This document shows, piece after piece, positions 16,064 to 21,669 of a stretch of 25,707 bases of DNA. How positions within the stretch are numbered: position 1 is the first letter of the stretch; each line of letters begins with the position of its first letter. Location of the stretch: the NCBI GenBank assembly GCA_016280485.1, contig JAEEGU010000063.1:1-25707 (forward strand), in the 5' to 3' direction. The stretch is from Bacillota bacterium (GTDB lineage: Bacteria; Bacillota; Clostridia; Peptostreptococcales; Anaerovoracaceae). The notes under the pieces were generated by a model, which saw only the letters and a program-made list of their open reading frames with translations, was not told the DNA's origin and did not search any database. Both the position numbers and the translations under genes were made by a program.

Positions 16064-17198
16064 TTACTTCGTCCTTTCCACCCTTCATGATGACGATTTC
16101 GCCCTCTTCCTCAAGACGTCTGATGATGCCTACAATCTTTTGCTGTGCTTCCTCTACATCACGAACACGGAGATTGTGCAGGTATTCCATTTCACTCTTT
16201 ACCGTGTCAGCCATACGCTGTGACATATTGGCGAATATAACAGCCGCAACATCTTTGTTTGAGCCCTTGAGGGCAACAGCCATATCCTTTGTCTCGACTT
16301 CGCGGATAAATCTCTGAATCGAGAACGAGTCGAGTACGATAATATCTTCGAATACGAACATCCTCTTTCTGATTTCGTCGGTGAGCTTCGGGTCCTTTCT
16401 GGACAGTTCGTCGAAGATGTATTTCTCGGCGCCGCGGTCCACGGAGTTCATGACCTCTGCGATGTAGTCGATACCACCGACCTCCATCAGCTCTACGGAG
16501 ATTACGGAGTCGAACTTTCTTTCGAGGATCATCTCTACCTGTTTGATGATTTCAGGAGAGGTTCTGTCCATCTTTGCGATACGTTCAACTACCTCGATAC
16601 GGATGTCCTTTGGCAGCTCGGAAATAACCTGAGCAGCCTGCTCTGCTCTCGCATAGGAGAGAATCAGGGCTATGGTCTGCGGATGCTCGTTTACAATCAT
16701 GTTCATGATGTTCTTTGCATCTGCTTTTCTGATGAATTCGAATGCCTTTGTACGGATGCTCTTCGTAACACGTTCGAGCAGCTGGTTACCCTGCTGCGGT
16801 CCGAAGGCCTTTTCGAGTACGCTCTTTGCGTAGTTGATACCACCCTCGAGGTAAACCTTTTGTGCCAGGCAGAGCCCGTAGAATTCCTTTACCACCATGT
16901 CGGAGACTTCCGGTGATACGGATTCCAATCTGGTGATTTCGTATGTTAATTTCTCGACGTCTTCTTCAGGAAGATTCCTGTAGATTGCCGCAGCCGCCTC
17001 GTCGCCTAGCGCAATGATAATCTGCGCTGCCTTTTGTCTCGACGTAAGCTCTGCAACCTCTGCAAATTTCATGCTTTTGCCGCCGAGGGACTTGGCCAGC
17101 GAATCTTCAGCCGGTGCAGCAGGTTCCGATGCCGGAGCTTCTTCTACATCCGGAGTTTCTTCTTGGACTTCGCCTTTTTTAATCTTTTTCTTGGCCAT
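16056..17198 (-). CDS. fliG: Flagellar motor switch protein FliG with N-terminal extension
   Basis: FliG joins the MS ring to the C ring and is the torque-receiving protein. The family core begins near LTSRQKAAQIIIALGDE (residue 51) and shows EHPQT at 171-175 and MFVF at 280-283. The C-terminal torque helix region LDSFSIQRFIREVETKDMAV is around 289-308. At 380 aa it is about 40-50 residues longer than usual. The extra part is an N-terminal Lys/Glu/Pro/Ala-rich tail (residues 1-48). The ATG at 17198 has an AGAGGTGAG ribosome binding site, which supports this longer start. Confidence 0.97.
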   Translation of the reverse strand: MAKKKIKKGEVQEETPDVEEAPASEPAAPAEDSLAKSLGGKSMKFAEVAELTSRQKAAQIIIALGDEAAAAIYRNLPEEDVEKLTYEITRLESVSPEVSDMVVKEFYGLCLAQKVYLEGGINYAKSVLEKAFGPQQGNQLLERVTKSIRTKAFEFIRKADAKNIMNMIVNEHPQTIALILSYARAEQAAQVISELPKDIRIEVVERIAKMDRTSPEIIKQVEMILERKFDSVISVELMEVGGIDYIAEVMNSVDRGAEKYIFDELSRKDPKLTDEIRKRMFVFEDIIVLDSFSIQRFIREVETKDMAVALKGSNKDVAAVIFANMSQRMADTVKSEMEYLHNLRVRDVEEAQQKIVGIIRRLEEEGEIVIMKGGKDEVIA

Positions 17199-17222
17199 GT
17201 CTCACCTCTGAATAACTAATAA

Positions 17223-18806
17223 CTAAAACTCATCTTCACTACGCAACCAAGTCTTGACCATCTGGGCCGCAACTTCCGGATTTTCCATAGTGAACTGTCT
17301 GATTTCTGCAATAACCTCGTCTTCGATTCTCTGGATAGGAGGCAAAATATCCTTTTCCAAACCTTCGCCGCCTTCGCCCGCTTCGCCGAGAGCTTCCTGC
17401 ATAAGGCGTTGTCTTTCCATTTCCTCGGCCTCTGCAATCGCCGCTTCCTCGAGCGCCTTTTTCTTTCTGCGCATGATGAGAAGCAGTACGACAAGTGCGA
17501 TGATGAGGAGTAATGCCGCTCCGATGATGATGTAGAGCAGATTTCCGAGGCCACCCTCTTCGATGATAGGCTCTTCACCCTCTTCGCTGAAGAACTTGAA
17601 GCTCTGGACCGTAACGCTGTCCTCCGGAACGCCCGCCGCATAAGCTACGGTTTCTGTGAGGTTTTCACGCTCGCCCGGATCAAAGCTTGGCTTGTCTATT
17701 ACTACGCTGACCGATAAGCCTTCGATATAAGCGCCGTTCTTTTCAAGGAGCGTCTTTACATAGCTTACATCGTACTTTATCTGGTCGCTGGTTGACTGCG
17801 ATGATGTCATGTTTTCGCCATCCGTTGTCGGATAGGTTACAACATCCGCATTGGTTGATGTCGCCGGAACGCCGCCGTCCGTGCCGGTGGATTGATAATT
17901 ATCCGTGGCATGTGTTTCCTCGTAGGTAACACCGGTGTTATTTCCGTTGCCGAGCGGATCGGACGGATAGTATGTCATCGTCTCTTCGACGCGGTTGTCG
18001 GTATTGATGTTTGCGGTTACCGCAACCTTGGCATGTTCCTGTCCATATATCTTATTTACAATACTTTCGACTTTCTTTTTGATGGCATTTTCAACTTCGT
18101 AAGCAAGCTTGGTTCGCTTGGAATCAGTGCCTGTCGTGCCATCGTCGAGGAGCTCGTTGCCCTGTCCGTCCGTGATGGAAACGTTGCTCGGCTGGAGTCC
18201 CGCAACTGCGGATGAAACCAGATTACGAATACCGCCGACCTGAGTTTCGTCCAGCTCGTATCCCTTTTTCATGTGGACCGTTACGCTGGCGGATGCCTCG
18301 GTTTTTTCGGTCAGGTAGAAGATGCTTTCCTCGGCCTGAGCTATAGTTACGATTGCCTGCTTAACTCCCTCAAGGGTTTCAATAGTGGCGCCCAGTCTTT
18401 CCTGGAGCTGCATGGTCTCGTATTGCTTTCGCTCGTAGTCCGTTGTCAGCATATTGGAATTGTCCTGAATCAGATAATAGGACAATCCGCTCTTCGGATA
18501 ACCGGCCGTAGCGAGAGCCATCCTGACCTCTGCCTCTCTGTCGGAAGGTACCAGTATGGCGTCGCCGCCCTCTACCTTGACCTTCACATCCATGTCGTTA
18601 ATTGCCGCCAGGATTTCGCTGACCTCGGAAGCTGAAAGCTCGTCATAGATAGTCACATATTCACTTTTGTTCAGGATCATCGCCAAGACCAGCGCAACAA
18701 CAAGTACAGCGACTATCGTTGCAATCAGGATGATTCTGATCCTCATGGTCAGACCACCCCAGAAGTTCTTGATTGGATCCAGTATTTTTTTCAGCGTCTC
18801 TTTCAT
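17223..18806 (-). CDS. fliF: MS-ring protein FliF
   Basis: FliF forms the membrane-embedded MS ring on which the flagellum is built. The 527-aa product has membrane segments at about residues 24-45 and 422-445, with ring-building motif domains between them. The N-terminal part carries the YscJ/FliF pattern (VTIYDELSASEVSEILAAIN, ... ATAGYPKSGLSYYLIQDNSN). The last about 25 residues (FTMENPEVAAQMVKTWLRSE) are the FliG-binding tail. It lies 24 nt before fliG and 29 nt after fliE. Confidence 0.97.
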   Translation of the reverse strand: MKETLKKILDPIKNFWGGLTMRIRIILIATIVAVLVVALVLAMILNKSEYVTIYDELSASEVSEILAAINDMDVKVKVEGGDAILVPSDREAEVRMALATAGYPKSGLSYYLIQDNSNMLTTDYERKQYETMQLQERLGATIETLEGVKQAIVTIAQAEESIFYLTEKTEASASVTVHMKKGYELDETQVGGIRNLVSSAVAGLQPSNVSITDGQGNELLDDGTTGTDSKRTKLAYEVENAIKKKVESIVNKIYGQEHAKVAVTANINTDNRVEETMTYYPSDPLGNGNNTGVTYEETHATDNYQSTGTDGGVPATSTNADVVTYPTTDGENMTSSQSTSDQIKYDVSYVKTLLEKNGAYIEGLSVSVVIDKPSFDPGERENLTETVAYAAGVPEDSVTVQSFKFFSEEGEEPIIEEGGLGNLLYIIIGAALLLIIALVVLLLIMRRKKKALEEAAIAEAEEMERQRLMQEALGEAGEGGEGLEKDILPPIQRIEDEVIAEIRQFTMENPEVAAQMVKTWLRSEDEF

Positions 18807-18835
18807 TTGCTAACCGGCCAATTCGCTATGTATTG

Positions 18836-19159
18836 TTAGATGTTGGTGTTCATGATTTCTTTGTATGCGTCAACCAGCTTGTTTCTGATGTTCAGCATGG
18901 TCTGAAGAGCGACCTCTGCCTTCATCTCGTTTATCATCATGGTGTGCATATCGTCCATGTTTCCTATGGACAGGTTGTAGGCATCGACCTTTGTCTGATT
19001 CTCCGTTTCAATGACGTTGTTTATCATGCCGTTAAGCATGGTTTTAAAGGAGCTTTGTTCCGGCTCTTTATCCTGAACGTCATGGCCTTTTGGAGTATTG
19101 GTGAGCCAATTTATTTTGGATGTGTCGATGCTCATGTTGATAGGTACTATGTAACTCAT
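18836..19159 (-). CDS. fliE: Rod-MS ring adapter FliE
   Basis: FliE connects the MS ring and export gate to the proximal rod. The 107-aa product ends with the family signature VALQTMLNIRNKLVDAYKEI. FKTMLNGMINNVIETENQ appears earlier. The polar N-terminus is variable, as usual. Position after flgB and flgC and before fliF is the standard order. It starts 12 nt after flgC. Confidence 0.96.
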   Translation of the reverse strand: MSYIVPINMSIDTSKINWLTNTPKGHDVQDKEPEQSSFKTMLNGMINNVIETENQTKVDAYNLSIGNMDDMHTMMINEMKAEVALQTMLNIRNKLVDAYKEIMNTNI

Positions 19160-19171
19160 TTAAGTGCCTCC

Positions 19172-19648
19172 CTAGATCTTCATATCCATTGCCTGCTGGA
19201 GCATTGCCTTTACTGCATTGAATGCCGTGATGTTTGCCTCGTAGGAACGGCTGGCATCCATCGCGTCGATGATTTCCTGGGTGATGTCCACGTTCGGATA
19301 CATTACATAGCCTCTCTCGTCCGCGTCAGGATGAGTCGGATCATAAACCGGTACGAAATCGCGCGGATCCGCTACGACTCTGTCCACCTTTACGCCCGCG
19401 GAGCGGGAACCGCCGTGGTTGTAAGCCGAATTAATCGTTACGCCGTTTTTTGCAGCCTCGAGCACATCGTGGAACGTGAGCTTTTCCTCTACGCTCTTCA
19501 GTACCGGCACCTGTCTGCGGTAAGGACCGCCCGATTCGGTACGGGTCACCTCGGCGTTTGCTATATTCTGTGAAATGATATCGAGGCGATATTTCTGGGT
19601 CGTAAGACCTGAACCGCTGATATCAAGAGATCTCAAAAAGTTTGACAT
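19172..19648 (-). CDS. flgC: Proximal rod protein FlgC
   Basis: FlgC is a proximal rod subunit. The 158-aa product has the N-terminal axial motif LDISGSGLTTQKYRLDIISQ followed by NIANAEVTRTESGGPYRRQV. The C-terminal half is YPNVDITQEIIDAMDASRSY then EANITAFNAVKAMLQQAMD. The middle includes DPTHPDADERGYV, typical of FlgC. It starts 17 nt after flgB with a purine-rich GGGAAAGGGAAA site. Confidence 0.97.
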   Translation of the reverse strand: MSNFLRSLDISGSGLTTQKYRLDIISQNIANAEVTRTESGGPYRRQVPVLKSVEEKLTFHDVLEAAKNGVTINSAYNHGGSRSAGVKVDRVVADPRDFVPVYDPTHPDADERGYVMYPNVDITQEIIDAMDASRSYEANITAFNAVKAMLQQAMDMKI

Positions 19649-19665
19649 TTATTTTCCCTTTCCCA

Positions 19666-20064
19666 TTAACCGTTTGTGGTAATAGCCGTCTTTAAGCGCG
19701 AGTACATGTTCGTAATGCTGTTTGTAAGATACATGTATTGAAGCTGCGCTTTGGCAAGCTCTATCTGCTGTTCATCAATGCTGACGTTGTTTCCGTCGGC
19801 ACGCTCTGAGATTGAATAATCGCTGGTTACCGCGATTCTGGTTTCCTCTACCTCTTTAAGGTGGGATCTGATTTCGCTGCGGGTATGCGCCGTATCCTGG
19901 ATTTTCAGGATTTCATCGCGGAGCGCATCCTCAAAATTGACGATTTTTGCCTTGTAATGAGGCGTATCGAAATTCGCCAGATTCGAAGATATTGCTTTTT
20001 GTCTCTGCCAAACGCCGTCGAGGGCTCTTTGGACGGTCGAGCTCATCAAGCTGTCGCCAATCAT
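19666..20064 (-). CDS. flgB: Proximal rod protein FlgB (start corrected)
   Basis: FlgB is a proximal rod subunit and the first gene of the minus-strand unit. With the ATG at 20064 the product is 132 aa and begins MIGDSLMSSTVQRALDGVWQ, with the axial motif AISSNLANFDTPHYKAK soon after. It ends LAKAQLQYMYLTNSITNMYS followed by a short tail. A strong ribosome binding site (GGAGG core at 20073-20077) sits 8 nt before this ATG. The same frame stays open up to a GTG at 20154, but that region has no family similarity or ribosome binding site. It overlaps the structured leader. Confidence 0.95.
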   Translation of the reverse strand: MIGDSLMSSTVQRALDGVWQRQKAISSNLANFDTPHYKAKIVNFEDALRDEILKIQDTAHTRSEIRSHLKEVEETRIAVTSDYSISERADGNNVSIDEQQIELAKAQLQYMYLTNSITNMYSRLKTAITTNG

Positions 20065-20230
20065 TTTTTCCACCTCCCCTTCCGTGAGATTTGCCGGCAT
20101 CGTTTTCTGACATTCGCGGCTGCAAATCGAGCCGCCAAAAATGCCACCGGGCACTGTAATTTCAACACTTTCAGGTAGTTTCCCGAGGGCCTATTTTTGC
20201 ATAAATTTCACCCTGGGTATACTACATCAA
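20065..20230 (-). promoter_or_regulatory. Structured 5' leader of the flgB operon, with candidate pseudoknot
   Basis: The leader between the predicted start of transcription and flgB shows three pairings on the minus strand. A 5' stem (20225-20211 with 20189-20175: GTAG/CTAC, CCC/GGG, AGGG/CCCT) begins right at the predicted transcript start. A small TGCC-CGGT-GGCA hairpin follows near 20155-20142. A 6-bp stem GCGGCT/AGCCGC (20135-20130 with 20121-20116) then has a loop whose GATTTGC is perfectly complementary to GCAAATC at 20094-20088. The last pairing makes an H-type pseudoknot ending about 10 nt before the flgB Shine-Dalgarno core. The pattern does not match the c-di-GMP-I or -II riboswitch as I remember them. 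Confidence 0.5.
20073..20077 (-). promoter_or_regulatory. Shine-Dalgarno core deciding the flgB start
   Basis: GGAGG core inside GGGGAGGTGG, 8 nt before ATG 20064. It is the only good ribosome binding site in the region and sets the flgB start there. Confidence 0.85.
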
Positions 20231-20234
20231 CAAT

Positions 20235-20263
20235 ATTTTATCGCAAAATGCCCTATTTTGCAA
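20235..20263 (-). promoter_or_regulatory. Sigma-A-like promoter of the flgB-flhA unit
   Basis: Minus strand TTGCAA (20263-20258), 17-nt spacer, TAAAAT (20240-20235). The spacing is ideal and the hexamers each match 4-5 of 6 consensus bases. Transcription would begin near 20228, exactly where the 5' hairpin of the leader begins. Confidence 0.6.
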
Positions 20264-20287
20264 CCTTTTTTCGCTCTTTTTTATAAT
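20258..20287 (+). promoter_or_regulatory. Possible divergent sigma-A-like promoter sharing the -35 hexamer
   Basis: Plus strand TTGCAA (20258-20263), 18-nt spacer, TATAAT (20282-20287). The -35 hexamer is its own reverse complement and is shared with the leftward promoter. Any transcript would soon meet the hairpin at 20322-20363, giving a short RNA. No gene lies directly behind it. Confidence 0.35.
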
Positions 20288-20308
20288 ATTTTCACACTTT
20301 TTCTACAA
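20280..20308 (-). promoter_or_regulatory. Second leftward sigma-A-like promoter
   Basis: Minus strand TTGTAG (20308-20303), 17-nt spacer, TATAAA (20285-20280). This is a tandem candidate about 45 nt upstream of the other leftward promoter. The region is AT-rich, so chance matches are possible. Confidence 0.4.
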
Positions 20309-20321
20309 TATATGTGCGGAC

Positions 20322-20363
20322 AAAAAGCCTTCCCCTGCCATCCCCTCAATGGGAAGGCTTTTT
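20322..20363. terminator. Perfect 13-bp inverted repeat, probable bidirectional terminator
   Basis: AAAAAGCCTTCCC (20322-20334) and GGGAAGGCTTTTT (20351-20363) are perfect reverse complements with a 16-nt loop. A GC-rich stem flanked by A and T runs works as an intrinsic terminator on either strand. It separates the two divergent flagellar units. It shares an 11-bp sequence, AGCCTTCCCCT, with the next element and may itself derive from a repeat. Confidence 0.65.
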
Positions 20364-20380
20364 GCCCTCACTCTTTATTC

Positions 20381-20426
20381 AGCCTTCCCCTCGAGGGGAA
20401 GGTGGCACGCAGTGCCGGATGAGGTG
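20381..20426. repeat. Palindromic intergenic repeat element
   Basis: A perfect 20-bp palindrome CCTTCCCCTCGAGGGGAAGG (20383-20402) is followed by a GGCAC-GCA-GTGCC hairpin (20404-20416) and GGATGAGGTG. Intergenic elements of this style (a palindromic CCTTCCCC-GGGGAAGG arm, a GGC...GCC hairpin, GGATGAGG) are, from memory, common in Clostridia genomes. It lies just upstream of the flgM promoter. Only one full copy is in the window, so its repeat nature is inferred. Confidence 0.55.
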
Positions 20427-20457
20427 TAAAAAAAATAAAAAAATTTTAAAAAAGTCC

Positions 20458-20484
20458 TAAAGTAAATTAAACTCTTGCCGATAA
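20458..20484 (+). promoter_or_regulatory. Sigma-28 (SigD/FliA) promoter of flgM
   Basis: TAAAGTAA (20458-20465), 11-nt spacer, GCCGATAA (20477-20484). This is nearly the full sigma-28 consensus TAAAGTTT-N11-GCCGATAA: the -10 is perfect and the -35 misses two outer bases. It lies about 90 nt before the flgM start and places flgM under control of the sigma factor it inhibits. Confidence 0.9.
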
Positions 20485-20573
20485 TATTTACGAGCGGAGT
20501 AGAGGGTTTACCCAAAGCCCGTTCAAAAATCAACGTTTTTCACTTAAATCAAACCGAGGAAAGAGGTAAAATT

Positions 20574-20885
20574 ATGGAAATTAGTTTTGTAAACAATGAC
20601 AAGGCGATACAGCCAAAGCAGATTCGTGATCAGAATGAAGACGCAAATCGCAACGTCTCCAGCGAAGACAACAAAAAGTACACGATGAAGAATCGTGTAG
20701 ACAGTGCTGAAATCTCTTCGAGCTACTCCGGCAACTTTGAAGACAAGCGCATCACTGTGGCTAAGTCCCAGATGCTCTATGAAGTTTCCAACGGCAGCAA
20801 CAAGGTTGAAGATCTCGCACAGTCCATCTCCGAAGGCAAGTACAATGTATCGAGCGATCTTCTGGCAAAAGCTATTCTCGGATAG
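20574..20885 (+). CDS. flgM: Anti-sigma-28 factor FlgM
   Basis: FlgM binds sigma-28 until hook completion, then is exported. From the ATG at 20574 the product is 103 aa. It has a polar, probably disordered first half, then the family pattern KNRVDSAEISSSYSG (about residues 39-53) and a C-terminal sigma-binding part (SISEGKYNVSSDLLAKAILG). The frame is open 33 codons further upstream, to 20475, but that start would lie inside the promoter. The ATG at 20574 has a good AAAGAGG site. It is the first gene of the plus-strand late unit and is preceded by a sigma-28 promoter, forming the known feedback loop. Confidence 0.92.
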   Translation: MEISFVNNDKAIQPKQIRDQNEDANRNVSSEDNKKYTMKNRVDSAEISSSYSGNFEDKRITVAKSQMLYEVSNGSNKVEDLAQSISEGKYNVSSDLLAKAILG

Positions 20886-20915
20886 TATTCCCGGATAGCC
20901 TTATTTGGTTATGTG

Positions 20916-20924
20916 TGTTATAAT
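20916..20924 (+). promoter_or_regulatory. Possible extended -10 promoter for flgN
   Basis: TGT-TATAAT (20916-20924) is an extended -10 element in the 83-nt gap between flgM and flgN, without a clear -35. The gap is AT-rich, so this may be chance. Read-through from the flgM promoter is the simpler explanation. Confidence 0.3.
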
Positions 20925-20968
20925 AAAGTATTGGGTTTATTATATGACATACCATTTGGAGGATTTTT

Positions 20969-21466
20969 ATGGCTTATTCAAAGCAGCATTACAAAGCACT
21001 TGACGACCTTTATGACTACATGAACGGGATTCTTGCAATCTACCGTGACGCTATTCCTGTGCTCAAAGACGAGCTGGATGCAATCATCGGCGAAGATACC
21101 GAAAAGCTAAACCTCGCCATGAACGCGCAGCAGGCGGTGATCCTAAAGACCCGTGATTTTGACGAGCGTATGGCTGAGTTCGGAAAGCTTATCGAAGTAC
21201 CGAACGGCAGTCTGCGTGAGCTTGCGGAAAATCTCCCCGCAGGCGAGGGTCAGCGCTTTGCCAAACTACATGAAGACCTGAAGGTCACTATCGAGGAGGT
21301 TCTCTTCTATCGCAACAAGTGCAGAGAGATGCTCACTGCCGGTATGCACAAAATCGAGCGCATACTGGACGGCTCCGGCAATCCTCAGGAGAATACCACC
21401 TACGACAGTACCGCATCCGAAGTTCAGACTTCGCTCTTTCCAAAATCTTTAGAAAAGAAAATTTGA
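20969..21466 (+). CDS. flgN: FlgK/FlgL export chaperone FlgN
   Basis: FlgN is the cytoplasmic chaperone that delivers the junction proteins FlgK and FlgL to the export gate. The 165-aa product is mostly amphipathic helix (YKALDDLYDYMNGILAIYRD, ... LNLAMNAQQAVILKTRDFDE), typical of the FlgN family, with a polar tail after about residue 130. The gene lies between flgM and flgK, the usual Gram-positive order flgM-flgN-flgK-flgL. It has a strong TTGGAGG ribosome binding site. Confidence 0.92.
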   Translation: MAYSKQHYKALDDLYDYMNGILAIYRDAIPVLKDELDAIIGEDTEKLNLAMNAQQAVILKTRDFDERMAEFGKLIEVPNGSLRELAENLPAGEGQRFAKLHEDLKVTIEEVLFYRNKCREMLTAGMHKIERILDGSGNPQENTTYDSTASEVQTSLFPKSLEKKI

Positions 21467-21494
21467 TTTATTTAAATACATTGTTTATTTATCA

Positions 21495-21523
21495 TTGTTA
21501 CAATATTGGCAAAAAGCTATATT
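21495..21523 (+). promoter_or_regulatory. Possible sigma-A-like promoter of flgK
   Basis: TTGTTA (21495-21500), 17-nt spacer, TATATT (21518-21523). It lies in the 203-nt gap between flgN and the flgK start. If used, it gives a leader of about 140 nt that includes the structure at 21545-21589. No sigma-28 element was found before flgK. Confidence 0.4.
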
Positions 21524-21527
21524 GGCA
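21503..21527 (+). repeat. 9-bp direct repeat in the flgK upstream region
   Basis: ATATTGGCA occurs at 21503-21511 and again at 21519-21527, a 16-bp period. It overlaps the possible -10 and spacer of the flgK promoter, so it could be an operator. It could also be chance in AT-rich DNA. Confidence 0.4.
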
Positions 21528-21544
21528 GCAAAGTTAAATAATCA

Positions 21545-21589
21545 TAACCGGGCCTGCAAATGCAGGTCGTAAGGTTACCGTGTAAGCCC
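21545..21589 (+). promoter_or_regulatory. Candidate structured RNA in the flgK leader
   Basis: A hairpin CCTGC-AAAT-GCAGG (21553-21566) is enclosed by TAACC (21545-21549) pairing with GGTTA (21573-21577). GGG (21550-21552) could pair with CCC (21587-21589) outside it, giving a pseudoknot. TTAC/GTAA pairings around 21569-21585 compete with the outer stem. The element is much more GC-rich than its AT-rich surroundings. I do not recognise it as a known riboswitch. Confidence 0.4.
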
Positions 21590-21657
21590 TATATATAATG
21601 TAGAAAAAATTCAAAACGTACTGTGAAAAACTTTTTCTTCATTTATATATGAGTATC

Positions 21658-21664
21658 AAGGAGG
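21658..21664 (+). promoter_or_regulatory. Shine-Dalgarno site deciding the flgK start
   Basis: AAGGAGG lies 5 nt before ATG 21670. It falls inside the seven codons that an ATG at 21649 would add, so 21670 is the real start. Confidence 0.9.
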
Positions 21665-21669
21665 ACACT

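Noticed and set aside
18773..19573. 266-codon plus-strand open frame opposite fliE and flgC
   Set aside because: Antisense to two recognised genes, rich in His/Cys/Tyr as expected for a mirror frame, and unlike any protein I know.
20065..20154. Upstream GTG start of flgB giving 30 extra residues
   Set aside because: No ribosome binding site, no FlgB-like sequence in the added part, and it overlaps the structured leader. The ATG at 20064 has a strong site at the right distance.
20065..20230. c-di-GMP-I riboswitch before flgB (as in C. difficile)
   Set aside because: The paired GGCAAA and ACGCAAAG core sequences of this class and its GNRA-capped helix are not present.
20322..20402. Invertible flagellar switch flanked by inverted repeats
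   Set aside because: The inverted repeats are too close together (loop of 16 nt or less) to be recombinase sites flanking a promoter segment, and no recombinase gene is in the window.
20141..20422. 93-codon plus-strand open frame in the divergent region
   Set aside because: It covers promoters, leader, terminator and repeat, has no ribosome binding site and no protein-like conservation that I recognise.
20475..20573. Upstream extension of flgM
   Set aside because: The extension would start inside the -10 element of the sigma-28 promoter. The ATG at 20574 has a good ribosome binding site and fits FlgM length.
21500..21590. c-di-GMP-I riboswitch before flgK
   Set aside because: GGCAAA, GCAGCAAAG and GGTTACCG-like strings occur in order, but the two helices and the tetraloop required by the class cannot be formed.
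21649..21669. Upstream ATG of flgK
   Set aside because: The seven added codons include the Shine-Dalgarno sequence AAGGAGG of the next ATG. FlgK proteins begin with the segment starting at 21670.
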